Source: Chitinophagales bacterium (GTDB lineage Bacteria; Bacteroidota; Bacteroidia; Chitinophagales; UBA10324). Taken from it: a stretch of 64,000 nt of DNA. Position numbers and translations under genes: made by a program. This document shows positions 1-10,271 of the stretch, piece after piece (position 1 is the first letter of the stretch; every line of letters begins with the position of its first letter). A model generated the notes under the pieces. It ran no database searches. It was not told the DNA's origin and saw only the letters and a list, made by a program, of their open reading frames with translations. The stretch spans positions 124,001 through 188,000 of the forward strand of contig JACDDS010000005.1 of the NCBI GenBank assembly GCA_013816805.1. The letters are read 5' to 3'.

Positions 1-147
1 ATTATTACAACATCCAGGTTTTCAAAAAACTTTACTGATAGTGGAACACCTGAATTGTGAATAGATAAATACATCTATTTATTGATAAGCGTCAGGTATT
101 AAGGACTCACAAGCCAAAGAATACAAATATTCAGACACAATAATTAT

Positions 148-1023
148 ATGAAAGTTGCAGTGATCGGTGCAAACGGACAACTTGGTACAGATGTTTGCGA
201 AGTATTTTCAATAGCACATAACGTTATTCCTCTTACTCATAACGATATTGAAATAGGGGAAATAGATAACGTGAAAAAAGTTTTAAGTGAAATTAAACCG
301 GATGCAGTAGTATGTACTGCAGCGGCACATAATGTTCCAAAATGTGAGCAGGAACCGGATATAGCCTTTCGCATAAATGGAATCGGATCTTTAAACCTTG
401 CAAAAGCTTCTCAGGATCTGGATTTTAAACTAGTTCAATACTCCACTGATTATGTTTTTGATGGAAGAAAAATGAAACCTTATACAGAAGCTGATCCCGT
501 ATTTCCACAAAGCGTATATGCGGTTACTAAATATACAGGTGAACAGTTCATTCAGAATTATTGCACTAAATATTTTGTGGTGCGTGTCTCTGGCATATAT
601 GGGAAAATACCCTGCCGTGCCAAAGGGGGAAATTTTATATCCACTATGGTAAAGCTTTCTAAAGAAAAACCGGAAGTGAGGGTGGTTAATGATGAGGTGT
701 TAACCCCTACCCCTACTAAAGAAATTGCAAAAAACACTTTATCACTTATTGAAACGGAAGCTTATAATTTATATCATATGACCTGTGAAGGTGAAGTTTC
801 CTGGTATGAATTTGCCCGAACTATTTTTGATGCACTTAATTTAAAAACTCCCTTATATGAGGCGAGCGTTAAAGATTTTCCGTTAGTAGTAAAACGTCCA
901 TTTTACTCTGTGCTCGACAATTATAATCTGCAGCGAATCGGATTAAACCAGATGCCCGGATGGAAGGAAGCACTCACTGAATTCTTAAAAAAAAATTACG
1001 TGGAACCTGTTTTCAGCAAGTAA
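148..1023 (+). CDS. rfbD: dTDP-4-dehydrorhamnose reductase-like (RmlD) SDR
   Basis: This 291-residue protein belongs to the extended short-chain dehydrogenases that reduce dTDP-4-keto-sugars, giving dTDP-rhamnose for surface polysaccharide. The N-terminus has the NAD(P)-binding GANGQLG motif (residues 7-13). STDYVFDG (99-106) and the catalytic pair Y124/K128 (YAVTK) are typical of RmlD. Length matches the family. A rhamnosyltransferase-type glycosyltransferase follows 26 bases downstream, which supports a polysaccharide role and cotranscription. Other RmlD-fold reductases with different sugar substrates cannot be excluded because no rfbA, rfbB or rfbC is visible. Confidence 0.85.
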   Translation: MKVAVIGANGQLGTDVCEVFSIAHNVIPLTHNDIEIGEIDNVKKVLSEIKPDAVVCTAAAHNVPKCEQEPDIAFRINGIGSLNLAKASQDLDFKLVQYSTDYVFDGRKMKPYTEADPVFPQSVYAVTKYTGEQFIQNYCTKYFVVRVSGIYGKIPCRAKGGNFISTMVKLSKEKPEVRVVNDEVLTPTPTKEIAKNTLSLIETEAYNLYHMTCEGEVSWYEFARTIFDALNLKTPLYEASVKDFPLVVKRPFYSVLDNYNLQRIGLNQMPGWKEALTEFLKKNYVEPVFSK

Positions 1024-1049
1024 TTGTTCATGCCGGTTTAATACTCCTT

Positions 1050-2165
1050 ATGAAAATAGCTATACTCGGTACTCGGGGAATACCTTCAGGATACAGCGGA
1101 TATGAAGCCTTTGCAGAGGAACTGGGGGTGAGATTGGTGAAGCGTGGACATGAGGTAACGGTATATGCTCATAAAAATATGTTTACGGAATTCCAGGAAG
1201 AATACCGTGGCATTAAGCTTCTATATATTCCTTCCATGCAGGGAAAAAATACTTCTCAATTTTCCCACTCCTTTATTTCTACGTGGAAGGTTATATTTTC
1301 CCGAACAGATGTGGTGTTATTCTGCAATGCTGCAAATGGGCCATTTGGATTATTGCTGAGTATGTTTGGAAAGAAAAACTGCATTAATGTAGACGGTCTG
1401 GAGTGGATGCGACCCAAATGGAGCAATGCCGGAAAAAAATATTTTTATTTCGGCGCCTGGTGCGCCACTAAATTTTTTAATGTAGTAATTACCGATGCAA
1501 AAGGAATGCAGGATTATTACAAAAAAGAATTTAATTGCAACTCCACCGACATCGCTTATGGTGCCGATCTTAAATATGCAGACAATCCGGATGCTGTCCG
1601 AAAGTTTGGTCTCGAGCCTTTTCAATATTATCTTATTGCATCACGTCTGGTTCCTGATAACAACGCTGATATTATTGTCAAAGCCTTCATGAAATCAGAT
1701 TCAAAACGCGTGCTGGCCATTGCAGGAGGTACGGTGTATAAAAATCCATTTGAAGAAGAGCTAAGAAGTATAGCTGATCCTAAACGTGTAAAATTTTTAG
1801 GACACATCAACGATAGTAACCTCATAAAAGAGCTTCATGCAAATGCTTATGCTTACACACATGGCCATGAATTTGGTGGAACTAATCCCGCACTGTTAAA
1901 AGGTCTTGCATACGGAAATTGTGTATTGGCAATGGATACGGTTTTTAACCGGGAGGTTCTGAAAGATGGTGAATACGGAATTCTTTGGAAAAAAAATGAA
2001 AATGATCTTGCAGAAAAAATTAACAGGATCGACTCAGACAACACCATCGCACAATCCTATCGTGATAAGTCACGCTCAAGAATTACTGAGCGTTATACCT
2101 GGGAGCACATTACGGATGAATATGAAGAGGTCTTCCGCAAATTACATCCTAAAAATAATTCCTGA
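1050..2165 (+). CDS. DUF1972 / GT4 family glycosyltransferase
   Basis: A 371-residue cytoplasmic glycosyltransferase. The start GTRGIPSGYSGYEAFAEEL (from residue 7) is the signature of the DUF1972 domain found in rhamnosyltransferases. The C-terminal half has the GT4 donor-binding layout, with HGHEFGGTNPALLKGLAYG matching the G-G-NPALLEA-type motif. It lies 26 bases after the RmlD-like gene and probably adds rhamnose or another deoxysugar to an exopolysaccharide or O-antigen. Family is secure; donor and acceptor are inferred. Confidence 0.85.
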   Translation: MKIAILGTRGIPSGYSGYEAFAEELGVRLVKRGHEVTVYAHKNMFTEFQEEYRGIKLLYIPSMQGKNTSQFSHSFISTWKVIFSRTDVVLFCNAANGPFGLLLSMFGKKNCINVDGLEWMRPKWSNAGKKYFYFGAWCATKFFNVVITDAKGMQDYYKKEFNCNSTDIAYGADLKYADNPDAVRKFGLEPFQYYLIASRLVPDNNADIIVKAFMKSDSKRVLAIAGGTVYKNPFEEELRSIADPKRVKFLGHINDSNLIKELHANAYAYTHGHEFGGTNPALLKGLAYGNCVLAMDTVFNREVLKDGEYGILWKKNENDLAEKINRIDSDNTIAQSYRDKSRSRITERYTWEHITDEYEEVFRKLHPKNNS

Positions 2166-2303
2166 AATAGGTATTGCTTTTTCTCTATCTACATTCAATT
2201 ATCTAAACCTGATTTTTTACTTGCTTTTATGCGTGAAATCTTTGAAAATTTATTTTGAAAATTTATACCGTAGTTTTCTGATGAAGCCGTAAGAAGTATT
2301 GGT

Positions 2304-2444
2304 TTACTTCTCTGGCAGTGCAGGGTTGCTCAGCTTCTCTTTTATCAGCTCAAAAAAATTCCGCCTGAAGATTGAAGGATGGTTTAGTATATCATTGTAG
2401 GCTGGACTTCCAGAAGTGTTCCGGACTATATTTAATATAGCAAT
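2304..2444 (-). pseudogene. C-terminal fragment of an unknown protein
   Basis: The minus strand reads 46 codons without a start codon, ending in a natural-looking charged tail (FELIKEKLSNPALPEK, then stop at 2304-2306). The residues before it (GSPAYNDILNHPSIFRRN) also look like real protein. It sits just downstream of, and separate from, the complete membrane protein gene ending at 2449. I read it as the surviving 3' end of a deleted gene in the polysaccharide region. The parent family is not recognised. Confidence 0.4.
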
Positions 2445-2448
2445 CTAA

Positions 2449-4068
2449 TTAAATACCCGCTTCCTTCCATTTATCCCCATCCTGGTAAATGATCACGTGG
2501 TTGGGATCAATATTCTTTAAATGTAAGTGGTACGACTGTCCATCAAAATGTACGGAATAAAAATCCGTATGATAGTCCGACGCACCAATTCCTTCCCGCC
2601 ACCACCAGTTGCCCCATTGATTGAATGTGACTGTAAGGTTGTTCGCGGAATCTGCTTTTACATGTACGCCATCAGTGTGTGTCATCATATTGTATTCAGA
2701 AATATCAGCCATCTTCCCTTTAAAAGGTTTTTTTCTTATCAACTCCAGCCCCTCTTTTAGCGCGGACGGTTCGTTGTATATGCGATACATATAAAGACCG
2801 CGATAATTATCCGGTATGTTTAAAACTATCACTTCAGCCTTATCATACCATCGGAAATCATTTAGTAAACTATAGTAAATCTGGTTATTTGTAACCCAAT
2901 ACGTATTGATCTGTATCAGGAAATACAATGAAATAGATAACATAACCGCTGAAGCAACGTAATATATTTTTCTCTTAAAAAACGAAAATATTAAGACAAG
3001 CATCATACAGAAGAACATAGATGCTAGATATCCATAGCGATCATTTTCGCCATATAAAAGTGAAACCATATACAGCGTAATAACCGGAGTGAGTGAAATA
3101 AAAAACATGGATGCGCATAAAGCAGTCAATCTTATACGATTGGGTAATCGCCGAAAGAAAAGAATTCCTGAAATACCTAGGCCAATAATTAAAGAGACAA
3201 AAAATGCAATCCCGGCATTACTTTCCAAAAAAGAAAATACCTTCATTTGAATTGTATAATTCCAGAATCTGAAAAAGAGCAGATACTTAATAAAATATTT
3301 GAAATATTTTGAAATAACCTCTTTATATGAAAAATTCAAATGAACCGGAGCACCGTAGTGACCAATCCATTCGTTTAATATCATTTTATTGGCTAAAAAA
3401 TAAAGCGCTATTAGCAAAATACACGGAATGATTAGCGATGCTCCGTGACCCAGTAATTTTTTATTTTTAAGGAAGGCCGGATTCCAAATCAGAATCATTA
3501 TGAAGATTAATGCCGGAGTAACCAACGATATCTCAAAAGTAAAAAGGGCCAGAAAAAATAAAATACAAATAACCCATACGTATTTTTTATTCTTTGATTC
3601 GAGAAAATTCAGCAATTGCCATAGGATCATAAGTATCAAAAATGATGAAAGCAAATAAAGCAGACAGACTTTCCATACCAATACTTCAGCATTATACGGT
3701 GACAACAGAAATAGCAATGCTCCGGTAACTGCTATACTTTTTGATTGTTGGCTTTCAAGTCTTAGGAGTAAGCGGTTAAAAATGAGGAATAATAAAAACG
3801 CATTCAGCGAATGAAGCAGCGAGAAGCAAGCATACCATCCAAAACCACTCGTTCCGAAAAGTGAATAGAGGATATAAAAAAATAATACTGAAAATTGTTG
3901 ATTGGCATGCCAGCCAAAAGTATTAATGAAACCGAAGATGGATTGGTCGTTAAATTTATCCTGCCAACCATAAAAATCCGTTACAAAACCTGCCTGCCTT
4001 GTGGGAAAAAAAATGATAAGTGCAATACACAGAAATATTAAAAAGACAGCAAGATTTTCTTTTTTCAT
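2449..4068 (-). CDS. Polytopic membrane protein, GT39/PMT-like
   Basis: A 539-residue protein with about ten to eleven hydrophobic segments between residues 5 and 400, then a soluble tail of about 130 residues probably outside the membrane. The arrangement resembles lipid-linked sugar transferases of the PMT/GT39 and O-antigen ligase type, and an acidic residue lies in the first external loop (TDFYGWQDKF). No signature firmly assigns a family. A 48-codon ORF ends 27 bases upstream on the same strand and may be cotranscribed. Glycosylation is inferred from topology and the neighbouring sugar genes. Confidence 0.7.
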   Translation of the reverse strand: MKKENLAVFLIFLCIALIIFFPTRQAGFVTDFYGWQDKFNDQSIFGFINTFGWHANQQFSVLFFYILYSLFGTSGFGWYACFSLLHSLNAFLLFLIFNRLLLRLESQQSKSIAVTGALLFLLSPYNAEVLVWKVCLLYLLSSFLILMILWQLLNFLESKNKKYVWVICILFFLALFTFEISLVTPALIFIMILIWNPAFLKNKKLLGHGASLIIPCILLIALYFLANKMILNEWIGHYGAPVHLNFSYKEVISKYFKYFIKYLLFFRFWNYTIQMKVFSFLESNAGIAFFVSLIIGLGISGILFFRRLPNRIRLTALCASMFFISLTPVITLYMVSLLYGENDRYGYLASMFFCMMLVLIFSFFKRKIYYVASAVMLSISLYFLIQINTYWVTNNQIYYSLLNDFRWYDKAEVIVLNIPDNYRGLYMYRIYNEPSALKEGLELIRKKPFKGKMADISEYNMMTHTDGVHVKADSANNLTVTFNQWGNWWWREGIGASDYHTDFYSVHFDGQSYHLHLKNIDPNHVIIYQDGDKWKEAGI

Positions 4069-4095
4069 TATGTAAAAATTAAATGATTTGAAGCA

Positions 4096-4242
4096 TTACC
4101 GGGAGAAAAATCTATTTATAATTCGCATTATCAACTTATCGGGAAGATTATATAACTCGATGGCCTTGGCGTTATTCAGTAATCTAAATTTGAAAAATAC
4201 AGCGGCTCCTTTTTTTAAGTAATTAAAACATCTTTTTAACAT
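4096..4242 (-). CDS. Small 48-aa ORF, possible glycosyltransferase tail
   Basis: It runs from an ATG at 4240-4242 to a TAA at 4096-4098, 27 bases before the next gene on the same strand. The residues (KKGAAVFFKFRLLNN, then AIELYNLPDKLIMR) look like real protein with a basic amphipathic C-terminus, reminiscent of the tail of family 2 glycosyltransferases. It could be a small membrane-associated protein or the remnant of a truncated gene. Start and expression are uncertain. Confidence 0.4.
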   Translation of the reverse strand: MLKRCFNYLKKGAAVFFKFRLLNNAKAIELYNLPDKLIMRIINRFFSR

Positions 4243-4296
4243 CTAATAAATATGATACTTTACCTTTAATATTTCATTTTTCTCTCAACGCTAATT

Positions 4297-5040
4297 ATGC
4301 AGGATATTAATGTTTCCAGGATGGCACTTTTGATTGATGGCGATAATGCCCAGCCTAGATTGATTGGGCTTATTTTGGAAGAAGCATCAAAATTTGGCAA
4401 GGTAACCATCCGTCGTGTGTATGGTGACTGGACTCAGCAAAACATGAATGGATGGAAAATTATCCTCAATGAATATGCGATTAACCCCATTCAAAAATTT
4501 TCATATACAACAGGAAAAAATTCAACAGATAGCGCCCTCATTATTGACGCCATGGATATACTGCACGGGAAGCTGGTAGATGGCTTTTGTATTGTTTCAA
4601 GTGATAGTGATTATACGGGACTCTCTAAAAGAATACGTGAAGATGGAACCTTTGTGCTTGGAGTAGGAGAGCAAAAAACCCCTAAAGCCTTTGTGCATTC
4701 ATGCGATAATTTCACTTTCGTAGAAACGCTGATTGCAGCAGAAGAGGAAGTGAAGCTTCCCGAAGAAAAACAAAAAACAAAGGCAGAAGAATTGCATAAA
4801 TCTGCTGCAAAGCTCGATCTGAATATCTTGAATAAAGCATTTAATATGGTGGTTGGGGATAATGAAACGGCATACCTTTCAGAGATCGGTCTGGGTCTAA
4901 GAAAGCTTGATTCAAGCTTTGACCATCGCACCTACGGTTTTAAATCGCTCGCAGAGCTATTCCGCTCGCTGAAGAAAGAATTTGAAGTAATTAATAATAA
5001 TGTAAACGGAATGAAAGTTTACCTTGTAAAGAGAAGGTAA
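4297..5040 (+). CDS. NYN domain RNase-like protein with LOTUS/OST-HTH domain
   Basis: A 247-residue protein. The N-terminal NYN (LabA/DUF88, PIN-like) domain shows the metal-binding acidic residues: LLIDGDNAQP (D14, D16), STDSALIIDAMD (D78, D84) and SSDSDYTGL (D103, D105). A lysine/glutamate-rich linker (about 150-168) leads to a C-terminal winged-helix domain (about 170-247) of the LOTUS/OST-HTH type, which binds RNA. NYN-LOTUS proteins are thought to be RNA nucleases or RNA-processing factors. A near-consensus promoter element TACCTTTA lies shortly upstream. Its stop codon abuts the stop of the convergent gene at 5041 with no gap. Confidence 0.85.
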   Translation: MQDINVSRMALLIDGDNAQPRLIGLILEEASKFGKVTIRRVYGDWTQQNMNGWKIILNEYAINPIQKFSYTTGKNSTDSALIIDAMDILHGKLVDGFCIVSSDSDYTGLSKRIREDGTFVLGVGEQKTPKAFVHSCDNFTFVETLIAAEEEVKLPEEKQKTKAEELHKSAAKLDLNILNKAFNMVVGDNETAYLSEIGLGLRKLDSSFDHRTYGFKSLAELFRSLKKEFEVINNNVNGMKVYLVKRR

Positions 5041-7095
5041 TTATTCTTTCAGCAATCGACCTTCCATAATCTCAGACCCTGATGTAATACGCACCATATA
5101 TATTCCAACCGGCAACGATTCAATACCAGTTGTAATATGATTATTAGCCTGAGGCACCTTTATACTCTTTACTTCCTGTCCTAATAAATTTAGAATCTGA
5201 ATTTTATCGTTTTCTGTAATCCTGGTATTTGGCGTCCATTCTATATTTATTCTACCAGATGAGGGATTAGGAAATATCTTTAGCGCTTGTGTTGGAATTT
5301 CCTTTATACCGGTGGGCAGCAAAGTAGAAAAAGTACGGACAGTTGTAAAACCCGATTGATTTATTCCTGAATCATCACACCATGACTGAATTTGCCACTC
5401 GTATACTGTATTTGGTACCAACCCTGTTAGCGTATCAATAAGCAGCTCACCACTTACAATTTTAGAAATCCACTCCGTGCTACCTTGTGGACGGTATTGA
5501 ATATTATATTTCACAGCATTTGTAGCCTGATTCCAAATAACCACAGCTGATATTGCAGTAGTATCAATAATTTTTAATGCTGAGTAGGATGGCCTTGAAC
5601 AGGGATTCCATAAAAAGCGAAATGCGCGATATATATTTTCTGCTTCATGATAGCGTAATTCCCATACTATATTGTTGTTTGAATCCACTTCAGTAATATT
5701 CGGGAAGTTATGAGTGCTGTTAAACAATCCCCAGTTAATTAATGTATTTCCATTTTCTAAACGCTGAACATTTCCTTTGGCGTTACTTGAAATTTCGTTT
5801 CCGTCAATGGGCGGATGCTTGTAAGACCAGACTAAAGTTGCTGTCTTATTTACTTCATCAAGAGCATATTCTTTTGCAAAAGAGGTATTTGGAATAAGGG
5901 TATTATTATTATCAAACATGGTAATATGACCATTAGGAATACGTCTCACATCGTGTTGCGTATTAAATTTTAACGAATCATTTATAAAAGTAAACTCATT
6001 GTATAAACCTCCCAATCTCCATATAAAATCTCCGGTACTCACGTCAATTTTATCAACCTGATCCATTGCACGCCAGGAAACAATTATATTACCATCAGTA
6101 TCCTGATCTATTGAATTAAGGTGAAAGGGCCGTACATTTTTATTACCAAGGCTTTCATTTATTGTTTCGAGTATGCTCATATGATCCCAAGTCCGCCATT
6201 CGAAAATGAGATTCTTGTTAGAGTCAAACTCCTGGATTACATTTCCAGTTACAGTTGCATTGGATTGATAGCTAGTATCATACACCGTTAAATCCATAAG
6301 CTGGGGATCAGTGGCCTGCATGAAATAATGACCATCCGCAAAAATCTGAAAATCATGATTTCCTGTTTTATAACCATTAATGGTAGTAAAAGAATCGATC
6401 TTCAAATAGTTAGAGTCGAACATATCGAAAAACCCTGTACCTGCACTATCATGAGCGGTAAGGTATCCATTGTGATTCACTTTCCAGTCCCATCCCACGT
6501 CGGGTGAACTTCTTTGAAAAACTGAATCACCATTACTTTGAATGATCCATAACTTTTGGTCAAAAGCATCATTGCTGAAAAACACCTGACCCGGTGCGGG
6601 ATTTGTATTTACCAGAATGTCGAAATCTGTGCCTAAGCCGCGATCCTTATGCTCTTCTTCAGAAGAAATGGAACGCGTTGCTGAATTTTCATCTTCTTTT
6701 ATGTTAACTGGAAAGTCTATGAGCTTTGCAGAATCAGGACGTATAGAAAAAATGAATGAATAATCTGGATAAATACTGCCATTCAGCTGGCGAACACCAG
6801 GTTTCATTTTTACAGTCACGGTTTCAGCATATGCAAAAGGCTGTACCGGATTTAAATTTATTGTTTTTTGATCGAGAGCTAATACTGCATTAATGTCATG
6901 CTTACCGCTAAAAGACCCGCTGACGGTAAAATACGAAGGCAATACAGATTGCACATCAATTAAATCTCCGGGCCGGATGACGATGTTCCGCGATGGATTA
7001 TGAAGGGAAGAGCCTGGGACAGGAGACAAAAACTGCATTTGAGCCTGGGTGATTATTACATTAAAAATCAATACAATTGTAAAATATAACTTCAT
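5041..7095 (-). CDS. Arylsulfotransferase-family protein, T9SS-exported
   Basis: A 684-residue protein with a signal peptide ending near residue 18 (ITQAQ). The middle (about 150-500) resembles the arylsulfotransferase (ASST) beta-propeller, with ASST-type phrases such as DIDVSTG/WRLGG, TMFDNNN and RLENGNTLINWG. A fibronectin III-like segment follows (about 500-600). The last 80 residues are a type A T9SS sorting domain (IFPNPSSGRI to GIYMVRI, ending GRLLKE). ASST enzymes move sulfate between phenolic compounds; activity here is inferred. It would be exported and anchored or released at the surface. Confidence 0.8.
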   Translation of the reverse strand: MKLYFTIVLIFNVIITQAQMQFLSPVPGSSLHNPSRNIVIRPGDLIDVQSVLPSYFTVSGSFSGKHDINAVLALDQKTINLNPVQPFAYAETVTVKMKPGVRQLNGSIYPDYSFIFSIRPDSAKLIDFPVNIKEDENSATRSISSEEEHKDRGLGTDFDILVNTNPAPGQVFFSNDAFDQKLWIIQSNGDSVFQRSSPDVGWDWKVNHNGYLTAHDSAGTGFFDMFDSNYLKIDSFTTINGYKTGNHDFQIFADGHYFMQATDPQLMDLTVYDTSYQSNATVTGNVIQEFDSNKNLIFEWRTWDHMSILETINESLGNKNVRPFHLNSIDQDTDGNIIVSWRAMDQVDKIDVSTGDFIWRLGGLYNEFTFINDSLKFNTQHDVRRIPNGHITMFDNNNTLIPNTSFAKEYALDEVNKTATLVWSYKHPPIDGNEISSNAKGNVQRLENGNTLINWGLFNSTHNFPNITEVDSNNNIVWELRYHEAENIYRAFRFLWNPCSRPSYSALKIIDTTAISAVVIWNQATNAVKYNIQYRPQGSTEWISKIVSGELLIDTLTGLVPNTVYEWQIQSWCDDSGINQSGFTTVRTFSTLLPTGIKEIPTQALKIFPNPSSGRINIEWTPNTRITENDKIQILNLLGQEVKSIKVPQANNHITTGIESLPVGIYMVRITSGSEIMEGRLLKE

Positions 7096-7566
7096 TGCTA
7101 GTTTGGTTTTTCAATTTTATTTAGCTCAGTTTTCGAATTGAGACGTTACAGAAGTGTTCTATTATTTCTTGTCCAAATAGTTTCATTTCCAGCTATTGAA
7201 TAGGTACTGCAAAGCGGATAAGTGATTAAAATTAAATAAGCCGGAACTGGAGTTTCGATACTTATATTTCTCAAAGATAAAGTAAAACCATTCATTCTAA
7301 TTCATATCCCTAAACAGATGAATCTGACATCAATGCATAAAGGTCCTATGGCAAACTTCAGAAGGATAATGGTTAGCAATATTATTGCTTAAAACGCAGG
7401 AACAAATGTTGTTTCCCGTCCAATAGCTGGAGAAAATATTCCGGAATTAGGGAGCCTGATTGTTGATGTCATTTTATCTATGTGGAAAAAGCTGTTATTA
7501 AAATTAATAATGACTATCGAAGTAATTGTTTTAAACCCTTACATTCATTCCATAAATTTTCCCACC
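7096..7566. other. 471-bp intergenic region, nothing recognised
   Basis: This lies between the divergent T9SS arylsulfotransferase and TonB receptor genes. It has several short open frames (for example a 49-codon minus-strand frame around 7140-7295 and a 24-codon plus-strand frame around 7320-7392). None has a recognisable protein pattern. No clear TAnnTTTG promoter was found for either gene. Confidence 0.4.
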
Positions 7567-10218
7567 ATGAAAAAAATACTGTTCATTTTAATAATACTTG
7601 TATGTACTGCACAGTGGCTGGTAGCGCAAACGCTTATTACCGGAAAGGTAACTGATGAAAACCGGGTCCCTCTCTTCGGTGTTACAGTGGCTGAAAAGGG
7701 AACCAATAACGGAACCTATAGTGATGCGGATGGTAATTACTCTATCACCATATCCAAATCATCTGCTGCTCTTCTGTATAGTTATGTGGGATACGCTGCC
7801 CAGGAAATTTTAGTTAATGGTGAAACACACCTCGATGTGCTTATGAATAACGCTGCCACAGAACTAGCTGCCATTGAAGTAGTAGGCAGTCGTTCCCTTA
7901 ACAGGTCAATTACCAATACGCCGGTGCCTGTGGACTACATTGATTTAAAGAGGATAACTAATGATATGGGTCAATTGGATGTAAATCAGTTGCTGCATTA
8001 TCTGGCCCCTTCATTTAATGCAAATAAACAGTCGGGCTCTGATGGTGCAGATCACGTAGACCCGGCCACACTGCGCGGTTTGGGACCTGATCAAACTCTG
8101 GTACTTATTAATGGAAAAAGACAGCATCAATCCTCGCTGGTCAATATATACGGAACCCGTGGTCGGGGAAACACAGGAACAGATTTGGATGCCATTCCTC
8201 TTTCATCTATCGATCATATTGAGATTCTGCGTGATGGCGCATCAGCGCAATACGGCTCCGATGCTATTGCAGGAGTAATTAACATTGTTTTGAAACAATC
8301 GACCGGGGAGTTTACAGGTAACATTAATGCGGGAGCTAACGTTGCAAAATACCGTCCGGATAACAAAAGTTTTGACGGAGGTCAAATCTCTTTAGGCGCC
8401 AATTATGGATTTGATATCCTGAATAAGGGATATTTAAATTTAACTGCGGATTACCTGAGAGTGGGTCATACAAACCGTGCAAACATTCCAGACGAATGGT
8501 ATCCCGGACATACTGATGTGCGTAATCAATTCGGGCAAGCAGCAGCAGACAATATTGGCGGAATGCTCAATTTAGAGATTCCTTTAAGTGATAAAACGGA
8601 TGTTTACGCCTTTGGAGGTTATAATTTTAGAAACACACATGCGTATGCCTTCACGCGAACACCTGATGATTCACGTAATGTAATAATTATTTATCCCAAT
8701 GGATTTGACCCGATCATTCAATCTAAAATAAGTGATGCAGCCGCTAATGCAGGTGTGCGAAGTAAATTAGGAAGCTGGAGGCTTGACCTGAGCAATGCTT
8801 TTGGGCGTAATAAATTTAATTTTTTTGGAGAACATACCCTTAATGCCTCACTGGAGGATGCCTCCCCTACTTCCTTTGATGATGGAGGCACCAAACTCTC
8901 CCAGAATACCACTACTCTTGATTTGAGCAGGTATTATACCGATATAATGAGTGGACTTAATATAGCTTTTGGTGGCGAGTTTCGCTATGAGAATTATCAA
9001 ATTTTTGCCGGTGAAGAAGGGTCATGGCAAACCTATGGCCCGGTAGTATTCAGTATTGATCCTGAAACCAACGATACCGCCTTTCGACCCGGAGGATCGC
9101 AGGGATTTCCTGGATTCCGGCCGGGAAATGAAGTAAATGAAAACCGCACCAATGAAGGTGCTTATGCCGAAGCCGAGTTAAATATTTCGCAGGACTTTAT
9201 GGTTGACGGTGCGCTGCGGGCTGAAAACTACAGTGATTTTGGAGGTACTATTAATGGTAAGATTGCCTCCCGGTTTGCAATCAGCGATAAATTTGCGGTC
9301 AGGGGCTCCATAAGTACTGGCTTTCGTGCTCCTTCACTAGCCCAAATATATTTCAATCAGACATTTACGAATGTTCAGAATGGGCAAATTTTCGATGCTG
9401 TTATTGCAAACAATGTGAGCGACATTACAAAAGCACTGGGAATACCTCCATTAAAACAGGAGAGGGCAATAACTGGCAGTCTTGGATTTACTCTAAATCC
9501 CCTTTCGGGCTTTTCCGCAACAGTCGATGGTTATTATGTAAAAATTAAAGACCGCATAGTGCTAACAGGCAATTTTTATAATGATGATGAAATAATAGGA
9601 ACTACTCTTAATGAATTAAATGTAACGGCAGCACAATTTTTTACCAATGCCGTTAATACTACCACTTATGGGGCTGATGTTATTTTAAATTATTCCTTAC
9701 CTATGGCCACTAACAACCGTCTTATTTTATCTTATGTCGGGAATGTAAATTTTATGAAGGTGGACAAAGTACAGACTAATGCTTTGTTGGAAGGAAAACA
9801 GGATTCTTATTTCGGACCTCGTGATAGTGCCTTCCTGGTAAATTCTGCCCCACCGTTTAAAATGAACCTCGGCGTCAGTTACGCTCACAGCAAATTCACT
9901 GCAGATGTTCACTTCAACTTATGGGCAGGGCTCAAATTTTATGATTACGATCCTAAACCTTATTGGTACAAAACCAAACCTACTATTGATCTGACACTGG
10001 GTTATAGGATTACAAACAATGTGTCTTTTAATATCGGTGCTGTGAATTTAACCAATGCATATCCGGTCTATTATGCAAAAGAAGAATCAAGTGCCAGCCC
10101 TGTAGGTGGCAAAATCGGTTACGATCCTTATGAAACGGAAAGTGGCGGTTCATGGGATGCAGTGCAAATGGGATTTAATGGAGCTTTTCTTTTTGCGAAG
10201 CTGGGATTAACTTTCTAG
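7567..10218 (+). CDS. TonB-dependent outer-membrane receptor with CarboxypepD_reg domain
   Basis: I place the start at 7567 because the signal peptide (MKKILFILIILVCTAQWLVAQ) begins there; an in-frame codon 87 bases upstream adds an unlikely leader. The 883-residue protein has a carboxypeptidase regulatory-like domain (about 22-105, ITGKVTDENRVPLFGVTV), a plug domain with the LRDGASAQYGSDAIAGVINI motif near 250, and a long beta-barrel ending in an aromatic residue (LGLTF). Such receptors import siderophores, vitamins or glycans using TonB energy. No SusD partner is adjacent, so substrate is unknown. Confidence 0.9.
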   Translation: MKKILFILIILVCTAQWLVAQTLITGKVTDENRVPLFGVTVAEKGTNNGTYSDADGNYSITISKSSAALLYSYVGYAAQEILVNGETHLDVLMNNAATELAAIEVVGSRSLNRSITNTPVPVDYIDLKRITNDMGQLDVNQLLHYLAPSFNANKQSGSDGADHVDPATLRGLGPDQTLVLINGKRQHQSSLVNIYGTRGRGNTGTDLDAIPLSSIDHIEILRDGASAQYGSDAIAGVINIVLKQSTGEFTGNINAGANVAKYRPDNKSFDGGQISLGANYGFDILNKGYLNLTADYLRVGHTNRANIPDEWYPGHTDVRNQFGQAAADNIGGMLNLEIPLSDKTDVYAFGGYNFRNTHAYAFTRTPDDSRNVIIIYPNGFDPIIQSKISDAAANAGVRSKLGSWRLDLSNAFGRNKFNFFGEHTLNASLEDASPTSFDDGGTKLSQNTTTLDLSRYYTDIMSGLNIAFGGEFRYENYQIFAGEEGSWQTYGPVVFSIDPETNDTAFRPGGSQGFPGFRPGNEVNENRTNEGAYAEAELNISQDFMVDGALRAENYSDFGGTINGKIASRFAISDKFAVRGSISTGFRAPSLAQIYFNQTFTNVQNGQIFDAVIANNVSDITKALGIPPLKQERAITGSLGFTLNPLSGFSATVDGYYVKIKDRIVLTGNFYNDDEIIGTTLNELNVTAAQFFTNAVNTTTYGADVILNYSLPMATNNRLILSYVGNVNFMKVDKVQTNALLEGKQDSYFGPRDSAFLVNSAPPFKMNLGVSYAHSKFTADVHFNLWAGLKFYDYDPKPYWYKTKPTIDLTLGYRITNNVSFNIGAVNLTNAYPVYYAKEESSASPVGGKIGYDPYETESGGSWDAVQMGFNGAFLFAKLGLTF

Positions 10219-10271
10219 GGTCTTATTAAAAATTAATTCTGAAGTCAGCAGCCTGATTATGATTTCAATAG

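Noticed and set aside
7140-7392. Short open frames between the arylsulfotransferase and TonB receptor genes
   Set aside because: No recognisable protein pattern on either strand.
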